Assembly: GCA_032622095.1 (NCBI GenBank)
Contig: CP136068.1
Location: 15,543,729 to 15,607,728 of the forward strand
Length of the DNA stretch: 64,000 nt
Reading direction: 5' to 3'
DNA from: Siphonodentalium dalli
Lineage: Eukaryota > Mollusca > Scaphopoda > Gadilida > Siphonodentaliidae
The position numbers and the translations under genes were made by a program. Positions 23,477-36,932 of this stretch are shown in pieces (the stretch's first letter is position 1; each line of letters begins with the position of its first letter). The notes below the pieces were generated by a model. It was not told the origin of the DNA and did not search any database. It saw only the letters and a list, made by a program, of their open reading frames with translations.

Positions 23477-24365
23477 ATGAAAATGACCACATTTTGGACA
23501 GATTTAAAGAAGAAACGCATGGATTCGCCTGTATATAGTAAAGAAAGTGATAAATCTGGTAATTTTCCATGGATGTCATGTACCATTAGGGGGTCAGGGG
23601 GTCTAAAGCCCCCCCCCCCTCCCCACAATTTTGAGGAGTGTTAGCCCCCCCCTATTGGGAAAATGTGTCATTTGACCCAATTAAGCTTTTCCGGCACCCA
23701 GTAGCCTTATCTGGGACCGTAGCCCCACCCCAAGTCGGGGGGGGGGGTGATGGCATCACCACTAGAGTTACTGTCGTGCAAAACTGTCATGGCAGCTTTG
23801 TTAAACAGACAGTATGCCCTGCCATCTGGTAAAATTTCATGCCTGAGGCTGTGTCTGATGTTGTATCATAATGTTTCGATATTTAAATTGACTTATGGTT
23901 GCTTTACATTGCTATTAAAAAAACAACAAAAAATTATTTTCTGTTAATTTTGGTAAATATTTATTATAAATTGCCAATTCTGCACGAAAAGGGTTTAAAA
24001 TTGGACAATATATCCCTCTCAAAATGTATATTAACATTTCCTCTTCAATTTAGTAATATTATGGTATATAAGGACATACTTCAGTTATACAAGATGCATT
24101 AGCTAGTAAAATTGAAAAAAAAGCTAAATTTTTTTGCTTTATTTTGAGGATGGACACTAATTTTCAGGATGCCTCATATTGGAAAAATAAACCACTACTG
24201 CTCGATATAATCCATTTTTGATTTCAGTAAGGTCTATATTTTGATAAAATACTATAAGAAACGCTGTTATTCACACATATACATATATATAAGAAAAATT
24301 TGAATTTTACGAAATTTCACGTCTCACCATGATAAGTTGTTATTTCCATATTTTCTTATTTTCAA
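23477..24365 (+). repeat. Monomer 21, short
   Basis: C tracts are 11 and 8, close to monomer 24 (12 and 8). It has GAGGATGGACAC near 24150, as in monomers 15 and 18. Confidence 0.95.
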
Positions 24366-25260
24366 ATGAAAATGACCACATTTTGGACAGATTTAAAGAA
24401 GAAACGCATGGATTCGCCTGTATATAGTAAAGAAAGTGATAAATCTGGTAATTTTCCATGGATGTCATGTACCATTAGGGGGTCAGGGGGTCTAAAGCCC
24501 CCCCCCTCCCCACAATTTTGAGGAGTGTTAGCCCCCCCCCCCCTATTGGGAAAATGTGTCATTTGACCCAATTAAGCTTTTCCGGCACCCAGTAGCCTTA
24601 TCTGGGACCGTAGCCCCACCCCAAGTCGGGGGGGGGGGGGGGTGATGGCATCACCACTAGAGTTACTGTCGTGCAAAACTGTCATGGCAGCTTTGTTAAA
24701 CAGACAGTATGCCCTGCCATCTGGTAAAATTTCATGCCTGAGGCTGTGTCTGATGTTGTATCATAATGTTTCGATATTTAAATTGACTTATGGTTGCTTT
24801 ACATTGCTATTAAAAAAACAACAAAAAATTATTTTCTGTTAATTTTGGTAAATATTTATTATAAATTGCCAATTCTGCACGAAAAGGGTTTAAAATTGGA
24901 CAATATATCCCTCTCAAAATGTATATTAACATTTCCTCTTCAATTTAGTAATATTATGGTATATAAGGACATACTTCAGTTATACAAGATGCATTAGCTA
25001 GTAAAATTGAAAAAAAAGCTAAATTTTTTTGCTTTATTTTGAGGATTGACACTAATTTTCAGGATGCCTCATATTGGAAAAATAAACCACTACTGCTCGA
25101 TATAATCCATTTTTGATTTCAGTAAGGTCTATATTTTGATAAAATACTATAAGAAACGCTGTTATTCACACATATACATATATATAAGAAAAATTTGAAT
25201 TTTACGAAATTTCACGTCTCACCATGATAAGTTGTTATTTCCATATTTTCTTATTTTCAA
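24366..25260 (+). repeat. Monomer 22, short
   Basis: Long tracts (C9, C12, G15) explain its 895-bp length. The rest is consensus. Confidence 0.95.
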
Positions 25261-26607
25261 ATGAAAATGACCACATTTTGGACAGATTTAAAGAAGAAAC
25301 GCATGGATTCGCCTGTATATAGTAAAGAAAGTGATAAATCTGGTAATTTTCCATGGATGTCATGTACCATTAGGGGGTCAGGGGGTCTAAAGCCCCCCCT
25401 CCCCACAATTTTGAGGAGTGTTAGCCCCCCCCCTATTGGGAAAATGTGTCATTTGACCCAATTAAGCTTTTCCGGCACCCAGTAGCCTTATCTGGGACCG
25501 TAGCCCCACCCCAAGTCGGGGGGGGGGTGATGGCATCACCACTAGAGTTACTGTCGTGCAAAACTGTCATGGCAGCTTTGTTAAACAGACAGTATGCCCT
25601 GCCATCTGGTAAAATTTCATGCCTGAGGCTGTGTCTGATGTTGTATCATAATGTTTCGATATTTAAATTGACTTATGGTTGCTTTACATTGCTATTAAAA
25701 AAACAACAAAAAATTATTTTCTGTTAATTTTGGTAAATATTTATTATAAATTGCCAATTCTGCACGAAAAGGGTTTAAAATTGGACAATATATCCCTCTC
25801 AAAATGTATATTAACATTTCCTCTTCAATTTAGTAATATTATGGTATATAAGGACATACTTCAGTTATACAAGATGCATTAGCTAGTAAAATTGAAAAAA
25901 AAGCTAAATTTTTTTGCTTTATTTTGAGGATTGACACTAATTTTCAGGATGCCTCATATTGGAAAAATAAACCACTACTGCTCGATATAATCCATTTTTG
26001 ATTTCAGTAAGGTCTATATTTTGATAAAATACTATAAGAAACGCTGTTATTCACACATATACATATATATAGGAATCAGGGAGCTAAATGTGTTCTAGAG
26101 TCGGGGAGCGAGTACACCGTGGAACCCTAAAGGTGAAGGTAACTGAAGAATGACCTTCACCTGATACATGCGACACGTTATTAAAGGATGACATCGCGTT
26201 TATTTGATTTGTACATAATATCTAAATAATTAAAACTGGTGAATGAATGGGGGAACGGATTTTTGTGAGCGGGAAATGTATTTAACTAGCTGTTGCAGAT
26301 TTGGGTTTTTCCAGATCAAATTTGGCTGTGAGATAGCCCTGTCGTACACTTGGGGATTTATTTTAAGAAGTAAACACATGACCTATGATTTTTCTTGCAT
26401 TTTCGTGATCAACTGGTGTCAATCTAGCTGGGTAAACATCACTGGTATGGCCTGCGGGCTTCAATTTAGCGAATTTGGCCGAAACGTTAACACTGTCGCC
26501 TATGGGAAACCATTTAGTTCCGTGATTTCTATAAGAAAAATTTGAATTTTACGAAATTTCACGTCTCACCATGATAAGTTGTTATTTCCATATTTTCTTA
26601 TTTTCAA
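25261..26607 (+). repeat. Monomer 23, long
   Basis: Carries all four private element markers of monomer 20 and the same 1347-bp length. Confidence 0.95.
26072..26529 (+). mobile_element. MITE-like copy, monomer 23, haplotype A
   Basis: Carries the same four markers as the copy in monomer 20. Confidence 0.72.
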
Positions 26608-27506
26608 ATGAAAATGACCACATTTTGGACAGATTTAAAGAAGAAACGCATGGATTCGCCTGTATATAGTAAAGAAAGTGATAAATCTGGTAATTTTCCA
26701 TGGATGTCATGTACCATTAGGGGGTCAGGGGGTCTAAAGCCCCCCCCCCCCTCCCCACAATTTTGAGGAGTGTTAGCCCCCCCCTATTGGGAAAATGTGT
26801 CATTTGACCCAATTAAGCTTTTCCGGCACCCAGTAGCCTTATCTGGGACCGTAGCCCCACCCCAAGTCGGGGGGGGGGGGGGGGTGATGGCATCACCACT
26901 AGAGTTACTGTCGTGCAAAACTGTCATGGCAGCTTTGTTAAACAGACAGTATGCCCTGCCATCTGGTAAAATTTCATGCCTGAGGCTGTGTCTGATGTTG
27001 TAACATAATGTTTCGATATTTAAATTGACTTATGGTTGCTTTACATTGCTATTAAAAAAACAACAAAAAATTATTTTCTGTTAATTTTGGTAAATATTTA
27101 TTATAAATTGCCAATTCTGCACGAAAAGGGTTTAAAATTGGACAATATATCCCTCTCAAAATGTATATTAACATTTCCTCTTCAATTTAGTAATATTATG
27201 GTATATAAGGACATACTTCAGTTATACAAGATGCATTAGCTAGTAAAATTGAAAAAAAAGCTAAATTTTTTTGCTTTATTTTGAGGATTGACACTAATTT
27301 TCAGGATGCCTCATATTGGAAAAATAAACCACTACTGCTCGATATAATCCATTTTTGATTTCAGTAAGGTCTATATTTTGATAAAATACTATAAGAAACG
27401 CTGTTATTCACACATATACATATATATATATAAGAAAAATTTGAATTTTACGAAATTTCACGTCTCACCATGATAAGTTGTTATTTCCATATTTTCTTAT
27501 TTTCAA
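26608..27506 (+). repeat. Monomer 24, short (longest short unit, 899 bp)
   Basis: C tract 12 and G tract 16. The (TA)n empty site near 27417-27432 is expanded by 4 bp. TTGTAACATAAT near 27000 puts a stop in a frame that is open in the other units. Confidence 0.95.
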
Positions 27507-28860
27507 ATGAAAATGACCACATTTTGGACAGATTTAAAGAAGAAACGCATGAATTCGCCTGTATATAGTAAAGAAAGTGATAAATCTGGTAATTTTCCAT
27601 GGATGTCATGTACCATTAGGGGGTCAGGGGGTCTAAAGCCCCCCCCCTCCCCACAATTTTGAGGAGTGTTAGCCCCCCCCCCCTATTGGGAAAATGTGTC
27701 ATTTGACCCAATTAAGCTTTTCCGGCACCCAGTAGCCTTATCTGGGACCGTAGCCCCACCCCAAGTCGGGGGGGGGGGGGTGATGGCATCACCACTAGAG
27801 TTACTGTCGTGCAAAACTGTCATGGCAGCTTTGTTAAACAGACAGTATGCCCTGCCATCTGGTAAAATTTCATGCCTGAGGCTGTGTCTGATGTTGTATC
27901 ATAATGTTTCGATATTTAAATTGACTTATGGTTGCTTTACATTGCTATTAAAAAAACAACAAAAAATTATTTTCTGTTAATTTTGGTAAATATTTATTAT
28001 AAATTGCCAATTCTGCACGAAAAGGGTTTAAAATTGGACAATATATCCCTCTCAAAATGTATATTAACATTTCCTCTTCAATTTAGTAATATTATGGTAT
28101 ATAAGGACATACTTCAGTTATACAAGATGCATTAGCTAGTAAAATTGAAAAAAAAGCTAATTTTTTTTGCTTTATTTTGAGGATTGACACTAATTTTCAG
28201 GATGCCTCATATTGGAAAAATAAACCACTACTGCTCGATATAATCCATTTTTGATTTCAGTAAGGTCTATATTTTGATAAAATACTATAAGAAACGCTGT
28301 TATTCACACATATACATATATATAGGAATCAGGGAGCTAAATGTGTTCTAGAGTCGGGGAGCGAGTACACCGTGGAACCCTAAAGGTGAAGGTAACTGAA
28401 GAATGACCTTCACCTGATACATGCGACACGTTATTAAAGGATGACATCGCGTTTATTTGATTTGTACATAATATCTAAATAATTTAAACTGGTGAATGAA
28501 TGGGGGAACGGATTTTTGTGAGCGGGAAATGTATTTAACTAGCTGTTGTAGATTTGGGTTTTTCCAGATCAAATTTGGCTGTGAGATAGCCCTGTCGTAC
28601 ACTTGGGGATTTATTTTAAAAAGTAAACACATGACCTATGATTTTTCTTGCATTTTCGTGATCAACTGGTGTCAATCTAGCTGGGTAAACATCACTGGTA
28701 TGGCCTGCGGGCTTCAATTCAGCGAATTTGGCCGAAACGTTAACACTGTCGCCTATGGGAAACCATTTAGTTCCGTGATTTCTATAAGAAAAATTTGAAT
28801 TTTACGAAATTTCACGTCTCACCATGATAAGTTGTTATTTCCATATTTTCTTATTTTCAA
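27507..28860 (+). repeat. Monomer 25, long
   Basis: Has GCATGAATTCGCC (others GCATGGATTCGCC), which creates an EcoRI site shared with monomers 26 and 29. T8 variant near 28160. Confidence 0.95.
28325..28782 (+). mobile_element. MITE-like copy, monomer 25, haplotype A
   Basis: Consensus haplotype A. Confidence 0.72.
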
Positions 28861-30212
28861 ATGAAAATGACCACATTTTGGACAGATTTAAAGAAGAAAC
28901 GCATGAATTCGCCTGTATATAGTAAAGAAAGTGATAAATCTGGTAATTTTCCATGGATGTCATGTACCATTAGGGGGTCAGGGGGTCTAAAGCCCCCCCT
29001 CCCCACAATTTTGAGGAGTGTTAGCCCCCCCCCCCCTATTGGGAAAATGTGTCATTTGACCCAATTAAGCTTTTCCGGCACCCAGTAGCCTTATCTGGGA
29101 CCGTAGCCCCACCCCAAGTCGGGGGGGGGGGGTGATGGCATCACCACTAGAGTTACTGTCGTGCAAAACTGTCATGGCAGCTTTGTTAAACAGACAGTAT
29201 GCCCTGCCATCTGGTAAAATTTCATGCCTGAGGCTGTGTCTGATGTTGTATCATAATGTTTCGATATTTAAATTGACTTATGGTTGCTTTACATTGCTAT
29301 TAAAAAAACAACAAAAAATTATTTTCTGTTAATTTTGGTAAATATTTATTATAAATTGCCAATTCTGCACGAAAAGGGTTTAAAATTGGACAATATATCC
29401 CTCTCAAAATGTATATTAACATTTCCTCTTCAATTTAGTAATATTATGGTATATAAGGACATACTTCAGTTATACAAGATGCATTAGCTAGTAAAATTGA
29501 AAAAAAAGCTAAATTTTTTTGCTTTATTTTGAGGATTGACACTAATTTTCAGGATGCCTCATATTGGAAAAATAAACCACTACTGCTCGATATAATCCAT
29601 TTTTGATTTCAGTAAGGTCTATATTTTGATAAAATACTATAAGAAACGCTGTTATTCACACATATACATATATATAGGAATCAGGGAGCTAAATGTGTTC
29701 TAGAGTCGGGGAGCGAGTACACCGTGGAACCCTAAAGGTGAAGGTAACTGAAGAATGACCTTCACCTGATACATGCGACACGTTATTAAAGGATGACATC
29801 GCGTTTATTTGATTTGTACATAATATCTAAATAATTTAAACTGGTGAATGAATGGGGGAACGGATTTTTGTGAGCGGGAAATGTATTTAACTAGCTGTTG
29901 TAGATTTGGGTTTTTCCAGATCAAATTTGGCTGTGAGATAGCCCTGTCGTACACTTGGGGATTTATTTTAAAAAGTAAACACATGACCTATGATTTTTCT
30001 TGCATTTTCGTGATCAACTGGTGTCAATCTAGCTGGGTAAACATCACTGGTATGGCCTGCAGGCTTCAATTCAGCGAATTTGGCCGAAACGTTAACACTG
30101 TCGCCTATGGGAAACCATTTAGTTCCGTGATTCCTATAAGAAAAATTTGAATTTTACGAAATTTCACGTCTCACCATGATAAGTTGTTATTTCCATATTT
30201 TCTTATTTTCAA
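28861..30212 (+). repeat. Monomer 26, long
   Basis: Has the GAATTC variant near 28904. Element at 29677-30134. The rest is consensus. Confidence 0.95.
29677..30134 (+). mobile_element. MITE-like copy, monomer 26, haplotype B
   Basis: Consensus haplotype B between two haplotype A neighbours. Confidence 0.72.
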
Positions 30213-31567
30213 ATGAAAATGACCACATTTTGGACAGATTTAAAGAAGAAACGCATGGATTCGCCTGTATATAGTAAAGAAAGTGATAAATCTGGTAATT
30301 TTCCATGGATGTCATGTACCATTAGGGGGTCAGGGGGTCTAAAGCCCCCCCTCCCCACAATTTTGAGGAGTGTTAGCCCCCCCCCCCCCCCTATTGGGAA
30401 AATGTGTCATTTGACCCAATTAAGCTTTTCCGGCACCCAGTAGCCTTATCTGGGACCGTAGCCCCACCCCAAGTCGGGGGGGGGGGGTGATGGCATCACC
30501 ACTAGAGTTACTGTCGTGCAAAACTGTCATGGCAGCTTTGTTAAACAGACAGTATGCCCTGCCATCTGGTAAAATTTCATGCCTGAGGCTGTGTCTGATG
30601 TTGTATCATAATGTTTCGATATTTAAATTGACTTATGGTTGCTTTACATTGCTATTAAAAAAACAAAAACAAATTATTTTCTGTTAATTTTGGTAAATAT
30701 TTATTATAAATTGCCAATTCTGCACGAAAAGGGTTTAAAATTGGACAATATATCCCTCTCAAAATGTATATTAACATTTCCTCTTCAATTTAGTAATATT
30801 ATGGTATATAAGGACATACTTCAGTTATACAAGATGCATTAGCTAGTAAAATTGAAAAAAAAGCTAAATTTTTTTGCTTTATTTTGAGGATTGACACTAA
30901 TTTTCAGGATGCCTCATATTGGAAAAATAAACCACTACTGCTCGATATAATCCATTTTTGATTTCAGTAAGGTCTATATTTTGATAAAATACTATAAGAA
31001 ACGCTGTTATTCACACATATACATATATATAGGAATCAGGGAGCTAAATGTGTTCTAGAGTCGGGGAGCGAGTACACCGTGGAACCCTAAAGGTGAAGGT
31101 AACTGAAGAATGACCTTCACCTGATACATGCGACACGTTATTAAAGGATGACATCGCGTTTATTTGATTTGTACATAATATCTAAATAATTTAAACTGGT
31201 GAATGAATGGGGGAACGGATTTTTGTGAGCGGGAAATGTATTTAACTAGCTGTTGTAGATTTGGGTTTTTCCAGATCAAATTTGGCTGTGAGATAGCCCT
31301 GTCGTACACTTGGGGATTTATTTTAAAAAGTAAACACATGACCTATGATTTTTCTTGCATTTTCGTGATCAACTGGTGTCAATCTAGCTGGGTAAACATC
31401 ACTGGTATGGCCTGCGGGCTTCAATTCAGCGAATTTGGCCGAAACGTTAACACTGTCGCCTATGGGAAACCATTTAGTTCCGTGATTTCTATAAGAAAAA
31501 TTTGAATTTTACGAAATTTCACGTCTCACCATGATAAGTTGTTATTTCCATATTTTCTTATTTTCAA
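30213..31567 (+). repeat. Monomer 27, long
   Basis: The second C tract is 15, the longest seen. The A-rich stretch near 30657 reads AAACAAAAACAAATT rather than AAACAACAAAAAATT. Confidence 0.95.
31032..31489 (+). mobile_element. MITE-like copy, monomer 27, haplotype A
   Basis: Consensus haplotype A. Confidence 0.72.
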
Positions 31568-32457
31568 ATGAAAATGACCACATTTTGGACAGATTTAAAG
31601 AAGAAACGCATGGATTCGCCTGTATATAGTAAAGAAAGTGATAAATCTGGTAATTTTCCATGGATGTCATGTACCATTAGGGGGTCAGGGGGTCTAAAGC
31701 CCCCCCTCCCCACAATTTTGAGGAGTGTTAGCCCCCCCCCCCTATTGGGAAAATGTGTCATTTGACCCAATTAAGCTTTTCCGGCACCCAGTAGCCTTAT
31801 CTGGGACCGTAGCCCCACCCCAAGTCGGGGGGGGGGGGGTGATGGCATCACCACTAGAGTTACTGTCGTGCAAAACTGTCATGGCAGCTTTGTTAAACAG
31901 ACAGTATGCCCTGCCATCTGGTAAAATTTCATGCCTGAGGCTGTGTCTGATGTTGTATCATAATGTTTCGATATTTAAATTGACTTATGGTTGCTTTACA
32001 TTGCTATTAAAAAAACAACAAAAAATTATTTTCTGTTAATTTTGGTAAATATTTATTATAAATTGCCAATTCTGCACGAAAAGGGTTTAAAATTGGACAA
32101 TATATCTCTCTCAAAATGTATATTAACATTTCCTCTTCAATTTAGTAATATTATGGTATATAAGGACATACTTCAGTTATACAAGATGCATTAGCTAGTA
32201 AAATTGAAAAAAAAGCTAAATTTTTTTGCTTTATTTTGAGGATTGACACTAATTTTCAGGATGCCTCATATTGGAAAAATAAACCACTACTGCTCGATAT
32301 AATCCATTTTTGATTTCAGTAAGGTCTATATTTTGATAAAATACTATAAGAAACGCTGTTATTCACACATATACATATATATAAGAAAAATTTGAATTTT
32401 ACGAAATTTCACGTCTCACCATGATAAGTTGTTATTTCCATATTTTCTTATTTTCAA
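31568..32457 (+). repeat. Monomer 28, short
   Basis: Element-free. Private ATATATCTCTCTC near 32103 (others ATATATCCCTCTC). Confidence 0.95.
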
Positions 32458-33808
32458 ATGAAAATGACCACATTTTGGACAGATTTAAAGAAGAAACGCA
32501 TGAATTCGCCTGTATATAGTAAAGAAAGTGATAAATCTGGTAATTTTCCATGGATGTCATGTACCATTAGGGGGTCAGGGGGTCTAAAGCCCCCCCTCCC
32601 CACAATTTTGAGGAGTGTTAGCCCCCCCCCTATTGGGAAAATGTGTCATTTGACCCAATTAAGCTTTTCCGGCACCCAGTAGCCTTATCTGGGACCGTAG
32701 CCCCACCCCAAGTCGGGGGGGGGGGTGGTGATGGCATCACCACTAGAGTTACTGTCGTGCAAAACTGTCATGGCAGCTTTGGTAAACAGACAGTATGCCC
32801 TGCCATCTGGTAAAATTTCATGCCTGAGGCTGTGTCTGATGTTGTATCATAATGTTTCGATATTTAAATTGACTTATGGTTGCTTTACATTGCTATTAAA
32901 AAAACAACAAAAAATTATTTTCTGTTAATTTTGGTAAATATTTATTATAAATTGCCAATTCTGCACGAAAAGGGTTTAAAATTGGACAATATATCCCTCT
33001 CAAAATGTATATTAACATTTCCTCTTCAATTTAGTAATATTATGGTATATAAGGACATACTTCAGTTATACAAGATGCATTAGCTAGTAAAATTGAAAAA
33101 AAAGCTAAATTTTTTTGCTTTATTTTGAGGATTGACACTAATTTTCAGGATGCCTCATATTGGAAAAATAAACCACTACTGCTCGATATAATCCATTTTT
33201 GATTTCAGTAAGGTCTATATTTTGATAAAATACTATAAGAAACGCTGTTATTCACACATATACATATATATAGGAATCAGGGAGCTAAATGTGTTCTAGA
33301 GTCGGGGAGCGAGTACACCGTGGAACCCTAAAGGTGAAGGTAACTGAAGAATGACCTTCACCTGATACATGCGACACGTTATTAAAGGATGACATCGCGT
33401 TTATTTGATTTGTACATAATATCTAAATAATTTAAACTGGTGAATGAATGGGGGAACGGATTTTTGTGAGCGGGAAATGTATTTAACTAGCTGTTGTAGA
33501 TTTGGGTTTTTCCAGATCAAACTTGGCTGTGAGATAGCCCTGTCGTACACTTGGGGATTTATTTTAAAAAGTAAACACATGACCTATGATTTTTCTTGCA
33601 TTTTCGTGATCAACTGGTGTCAATCTAGCTGGGTAAACATCACTGGTATGGCCTGCGGGCTTCAATTCAGCGAATTTGGCCGAAACGTTAACACTGTCGC
33701 CTATGGGAAACCATTTAGTTCCGTGATTCCTATAAGAAAAATTTGAATTTTACGAAATTTCACGTCTCACCATGATAAGTTGTTATTTCCATATTTTCTT
33801 ATTTTCAA
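32458..33808 (+). repeat. Monomer 29, long
   Basis: Has the GAATTC variant near 32501, TTTGGTAAACAG near 32779 and TGGTGATGG after the G tract. Its element is the only copy mixing the two haplotype markers (GCGGG with GATTCC). Confidence 0.95.
33273..33730 (+). mobile_element. MITE-like copy, monomer 29, A/B recombinant
   Basis: GCGGG (haplotype A) near 33655 is joined to TGATTCC (haplotype B) at 33724-33730. Private CAAACTTGG near 33518. Confidence 0.72.
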
Positions 33809-35159
33809 ATGAAAATGACCACATTTTGGACAGATTTAAAGAAGAAACGCATGGATTCGCCTGTATATAGTAAAGAAAGTGATAAATCTGGTAATTTTCC
33901 ATGGATGTCATGTACCATTAGGGGGTCAGGGGGTCTAAAGCCCCCCCTCCCCACAATTTTGAGGAGTGTTAGCCCCCCCCTATTGGGAAAATGTGTCATT
34001 TGACCCAATTAAGCTTTTCCGGCACCCAGTAGCCTTATCTGGGACCGTAGCCCCACCCCAAGTCGGGGGGGGGGGGGGGTGATGGCATCACCACTAGAGT
34101 TACTGTCGTGCAAAACTGTCATGGCAGCTTTGTTAAACAGACAGTATGCCCTGCCATCTGGTAAAATTTCATGCCTGAGGCTGTGTCTGATGTTGTATCA
34201 TAATGTTTCGATATTTAAATTGACTTATGGTTGCTTTACATTGCTATTAAAAAAAAAAAAAAAAATTATTTTCTGTTAATTTTGGTAAATATTTATTATA
34301 AATTGCCAATTCTGCACGAAAAGGGTTTAAAATTGGACAATATATCCCTCTCAAAATGTATATTAACATTTCCTCTTCAATTTAGTAATATTATGGTATA
34401 TAAGGACATACTTCAGTTATACAAGATGCATTAGCTAGTAAAATTGAAAAAAAAGCTAAATTTTTTTGCTTTATTTTGAGGATTGACACTAATTTTCAGG
34501 ATGCCTCATATTGGAAAAATAAACCACTACTGCTCGATATAATCCATTTTTGATTTCAGTAAGGTCTATATTTTGATAAAATACTATAAGAAACGCTGTT
34601 ATTCACACATATACATATATATAGGAATCAGGGAGCTAAATGTGTTCTAGAGTCGGGGAGCGAGTACACCGTGGAACCCTAAAGGTGAAGGTAACTGAAG
34701 AATGACCTTCACCTGATACATGCGACACGTTATTAAAGGATGACATCGCGTTTATTTGATTTGTACATAATATCTAAATAATTTAAACTGGTGAATGAAT
34801 GGGGGAACGGATTTTTGTGAGCGGGAAATGTATTTAACTAGCTGTTGTAGATTTGGGTTTTTCCAGATCAAATTTGGCTGTGAGATAGCCCTGTCGTACA
34901 CTTGGGGATTTATTTTAAAAAGTAAACACATGACCTATGATTTTTCTTGCATTTTCGTGATCAACTGGTGTCAATCTAGCTGGGTAAACATCACTGGTAT
35001 GGCCTGCGGGCTTCAATTCAGCGAATTTGGCCGAAACGTTAACACTGTCGCCTATGGGAAACCATTTAGTTCCGTGATTTCTATAAGAAAAATTTGAATT
35101 TTACGAAATTTCACGTCTCACCATGATAAGTTGTTATTTCCATATTTTCTTATTTTCAA
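33809..35159 (+). repeat. Monomer 30, long
   Basis: The A-rich stretch at 34249-34265 is a pure run of 17 A. Both interrupting C bases are changed to A with no change in length. The G tract is 15. Confidence 0.95.
34624..35081 (+). mobile_element. MITE-like copy, monomer 30, haplotype A
   Basis: The last haplotype A copy, reading left to right. Confidence 0.72.
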
Positions 35160-36045
35160 ATGAAAATGACCACATTTTGGACAGATTTAAAGAAGAAACG
35201 CATGGATTCGCCTGTATATAATAAAGAAAGTGATAAATCTGGTAATTTTCCATGGATGTCATGTACCATTAGGGGGTCAGGGGGTCTAAAGCCCCCCCTC
35301 CCCACAATTTTGAGGAGTGTTAGCCCCCCCCCTATTGGGAAAATGTGTCATTTGACCCAATTAAGCTTTTCCGGCACCCAGTAGCCTTATCTGGGACCGT
35401 AGCCCCACCCCAAGTCGGGGGGGGGGGTGATGGCATCACCACTAGAGTTACTGTCGTGCAAAACTGTCATGGCAGCTTTGTTAAACAGACAGTATGCCCT
35501 GCCATCTGGTAAAATTTCATGCCTGAGGCTGTGTCTGATGTTGTATCATAATGTTTCGATATTTAAATTGACTTATGGTTGCTTTACATTGCTATTAAAA
35601 AAACAACAAAAAATTATTTTCTGTTAATTTTGGTAAATATTTATTATAAATTGCCAATTCTGCACGAAAAGGGTTTAAAATTGGACAATATATCCCTCTC
35701 AAAATGTATATTAACATTTCCTCTTCAATTTAGTAATATTATGGTATATAAGGACATACTTCAGTTATACAAGATGCATTAGCTAGTAAAATTGAAAAAA
35801 AAGCTAAATTTTTTTGCTTTATTTTGAGGATTGACACTAATTTTCAGGATGCCTCATATTGCAAAAATAAACCACTACTGCTCGATATAATCCATTTTTG
35901 ATTTCAGTAAGGTCTATATTTTGATAAAATACTATAAGAAACGCTGTTATTCACACATATACATATATATAAGAAAAATTTGAATTTTACGAAATTTCAC
36001 GTCTCACCATGATAAGTTGTTATTTCCATATTTTCTTATTTTCAA
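35160..36045 (+). repeat. Monomer 31, short
   Basis: Private TATATAATAAAG near 35217 and ATATTGCAAAAAT near 35858. Confidence 0.95.
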
Positions 36046-36932
36046 ATGAAAATGACCACATTTTGGACAGATTTAAAGAAGAAACGCATGGATTCGCCTG
36101 TATATAGTAAAGAAAGTGATAAATCTGGTAATTTTCCATGGATGTCATGTACCATTAGGGGGTCAGGGGGTCTAAAGCCCCCCCTCCCCACAATTTTGAG
36201 GAGTGTTAGCCCCCCCCCCTATTGGGAAAATGTGTCATTTGACCCAATTAAGCTTTTCCGGCACCCAGTAGCCTTATCTGGGACCGTAGCCCCACCCCAA
36301 GTCGGGGGGGGGGGTGATGGCATCACCACTAGAGTTACTGTCGTGCAAAACTGTCATGGCAGCTTTGTTAAACAGACAGTATGCCCTGCCATCTGGTAAA
36401 ATTTCATGCCTGAGGCTGTGTCTGATGTTGTATCATAATGTTTCGATATTTAAATTGACTTATGGTTGCTTTACATTGCTATTAAAAAAACAACAAAAAA
36501 TTATTTTCTGTTAATTTTGGTAAATATTTATTATAAATTGCCAATTCTGCACGAAAAGGGTTTAAAATTGGACAATATATCCCTCTCAAAATGTATATTA
36601 ACATTTCCTCTTCAATTTAGTAATATTATGGTATATAAGGACATACTTCAGTTATACAAGATGCATTAGCTAGTAAAATTGAAAAAAAAGCTAAATTTTT
36701 TTGCTTTATTTTGAGGATTGACACTAATTTTCAGGATGCCTCATATTGGAAAAATAAACCACTACTGCTCGATATAATCCATTTTTGATTTCAGTAAGGT
36801 CTATATTTTGATAAAATACTATAAGAAACGCTGTTATTCACACATATACATATATATAAGAAAAATTTGAATTTTACGAAATTTCACGTCTCACCATGAT
36901 AAGTTGTTATTTCCATATTTTCTTATTTTCAA
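36046..36932 (+). repeat. Monomer 32, short
   Basis: No private substitution noticed. The G tract is 11. Confidence 0.95.

Larger units (their letters stand above)
22130..24365 (+). repeat. Local duplication, copy 1 (monomers 20-21)
   Basis: A four-marker element is followed by a short monomer with an unusually long first C tract (11) and a second of 8. A short monomer (22) separates it from copy 2, so the period is about 3.13 kb. Confidence 0.75.
25261..27506 (+). repeat. Local duplication, copy 2 (monomers 23-24)
   Basis: Same four-marker element, then a short monomer with C tracts of 12 and 8. Monomer 24 lacks the GAGGATGGACAC of monomer 21, so the match is not perfect. Confidence 0.75.
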
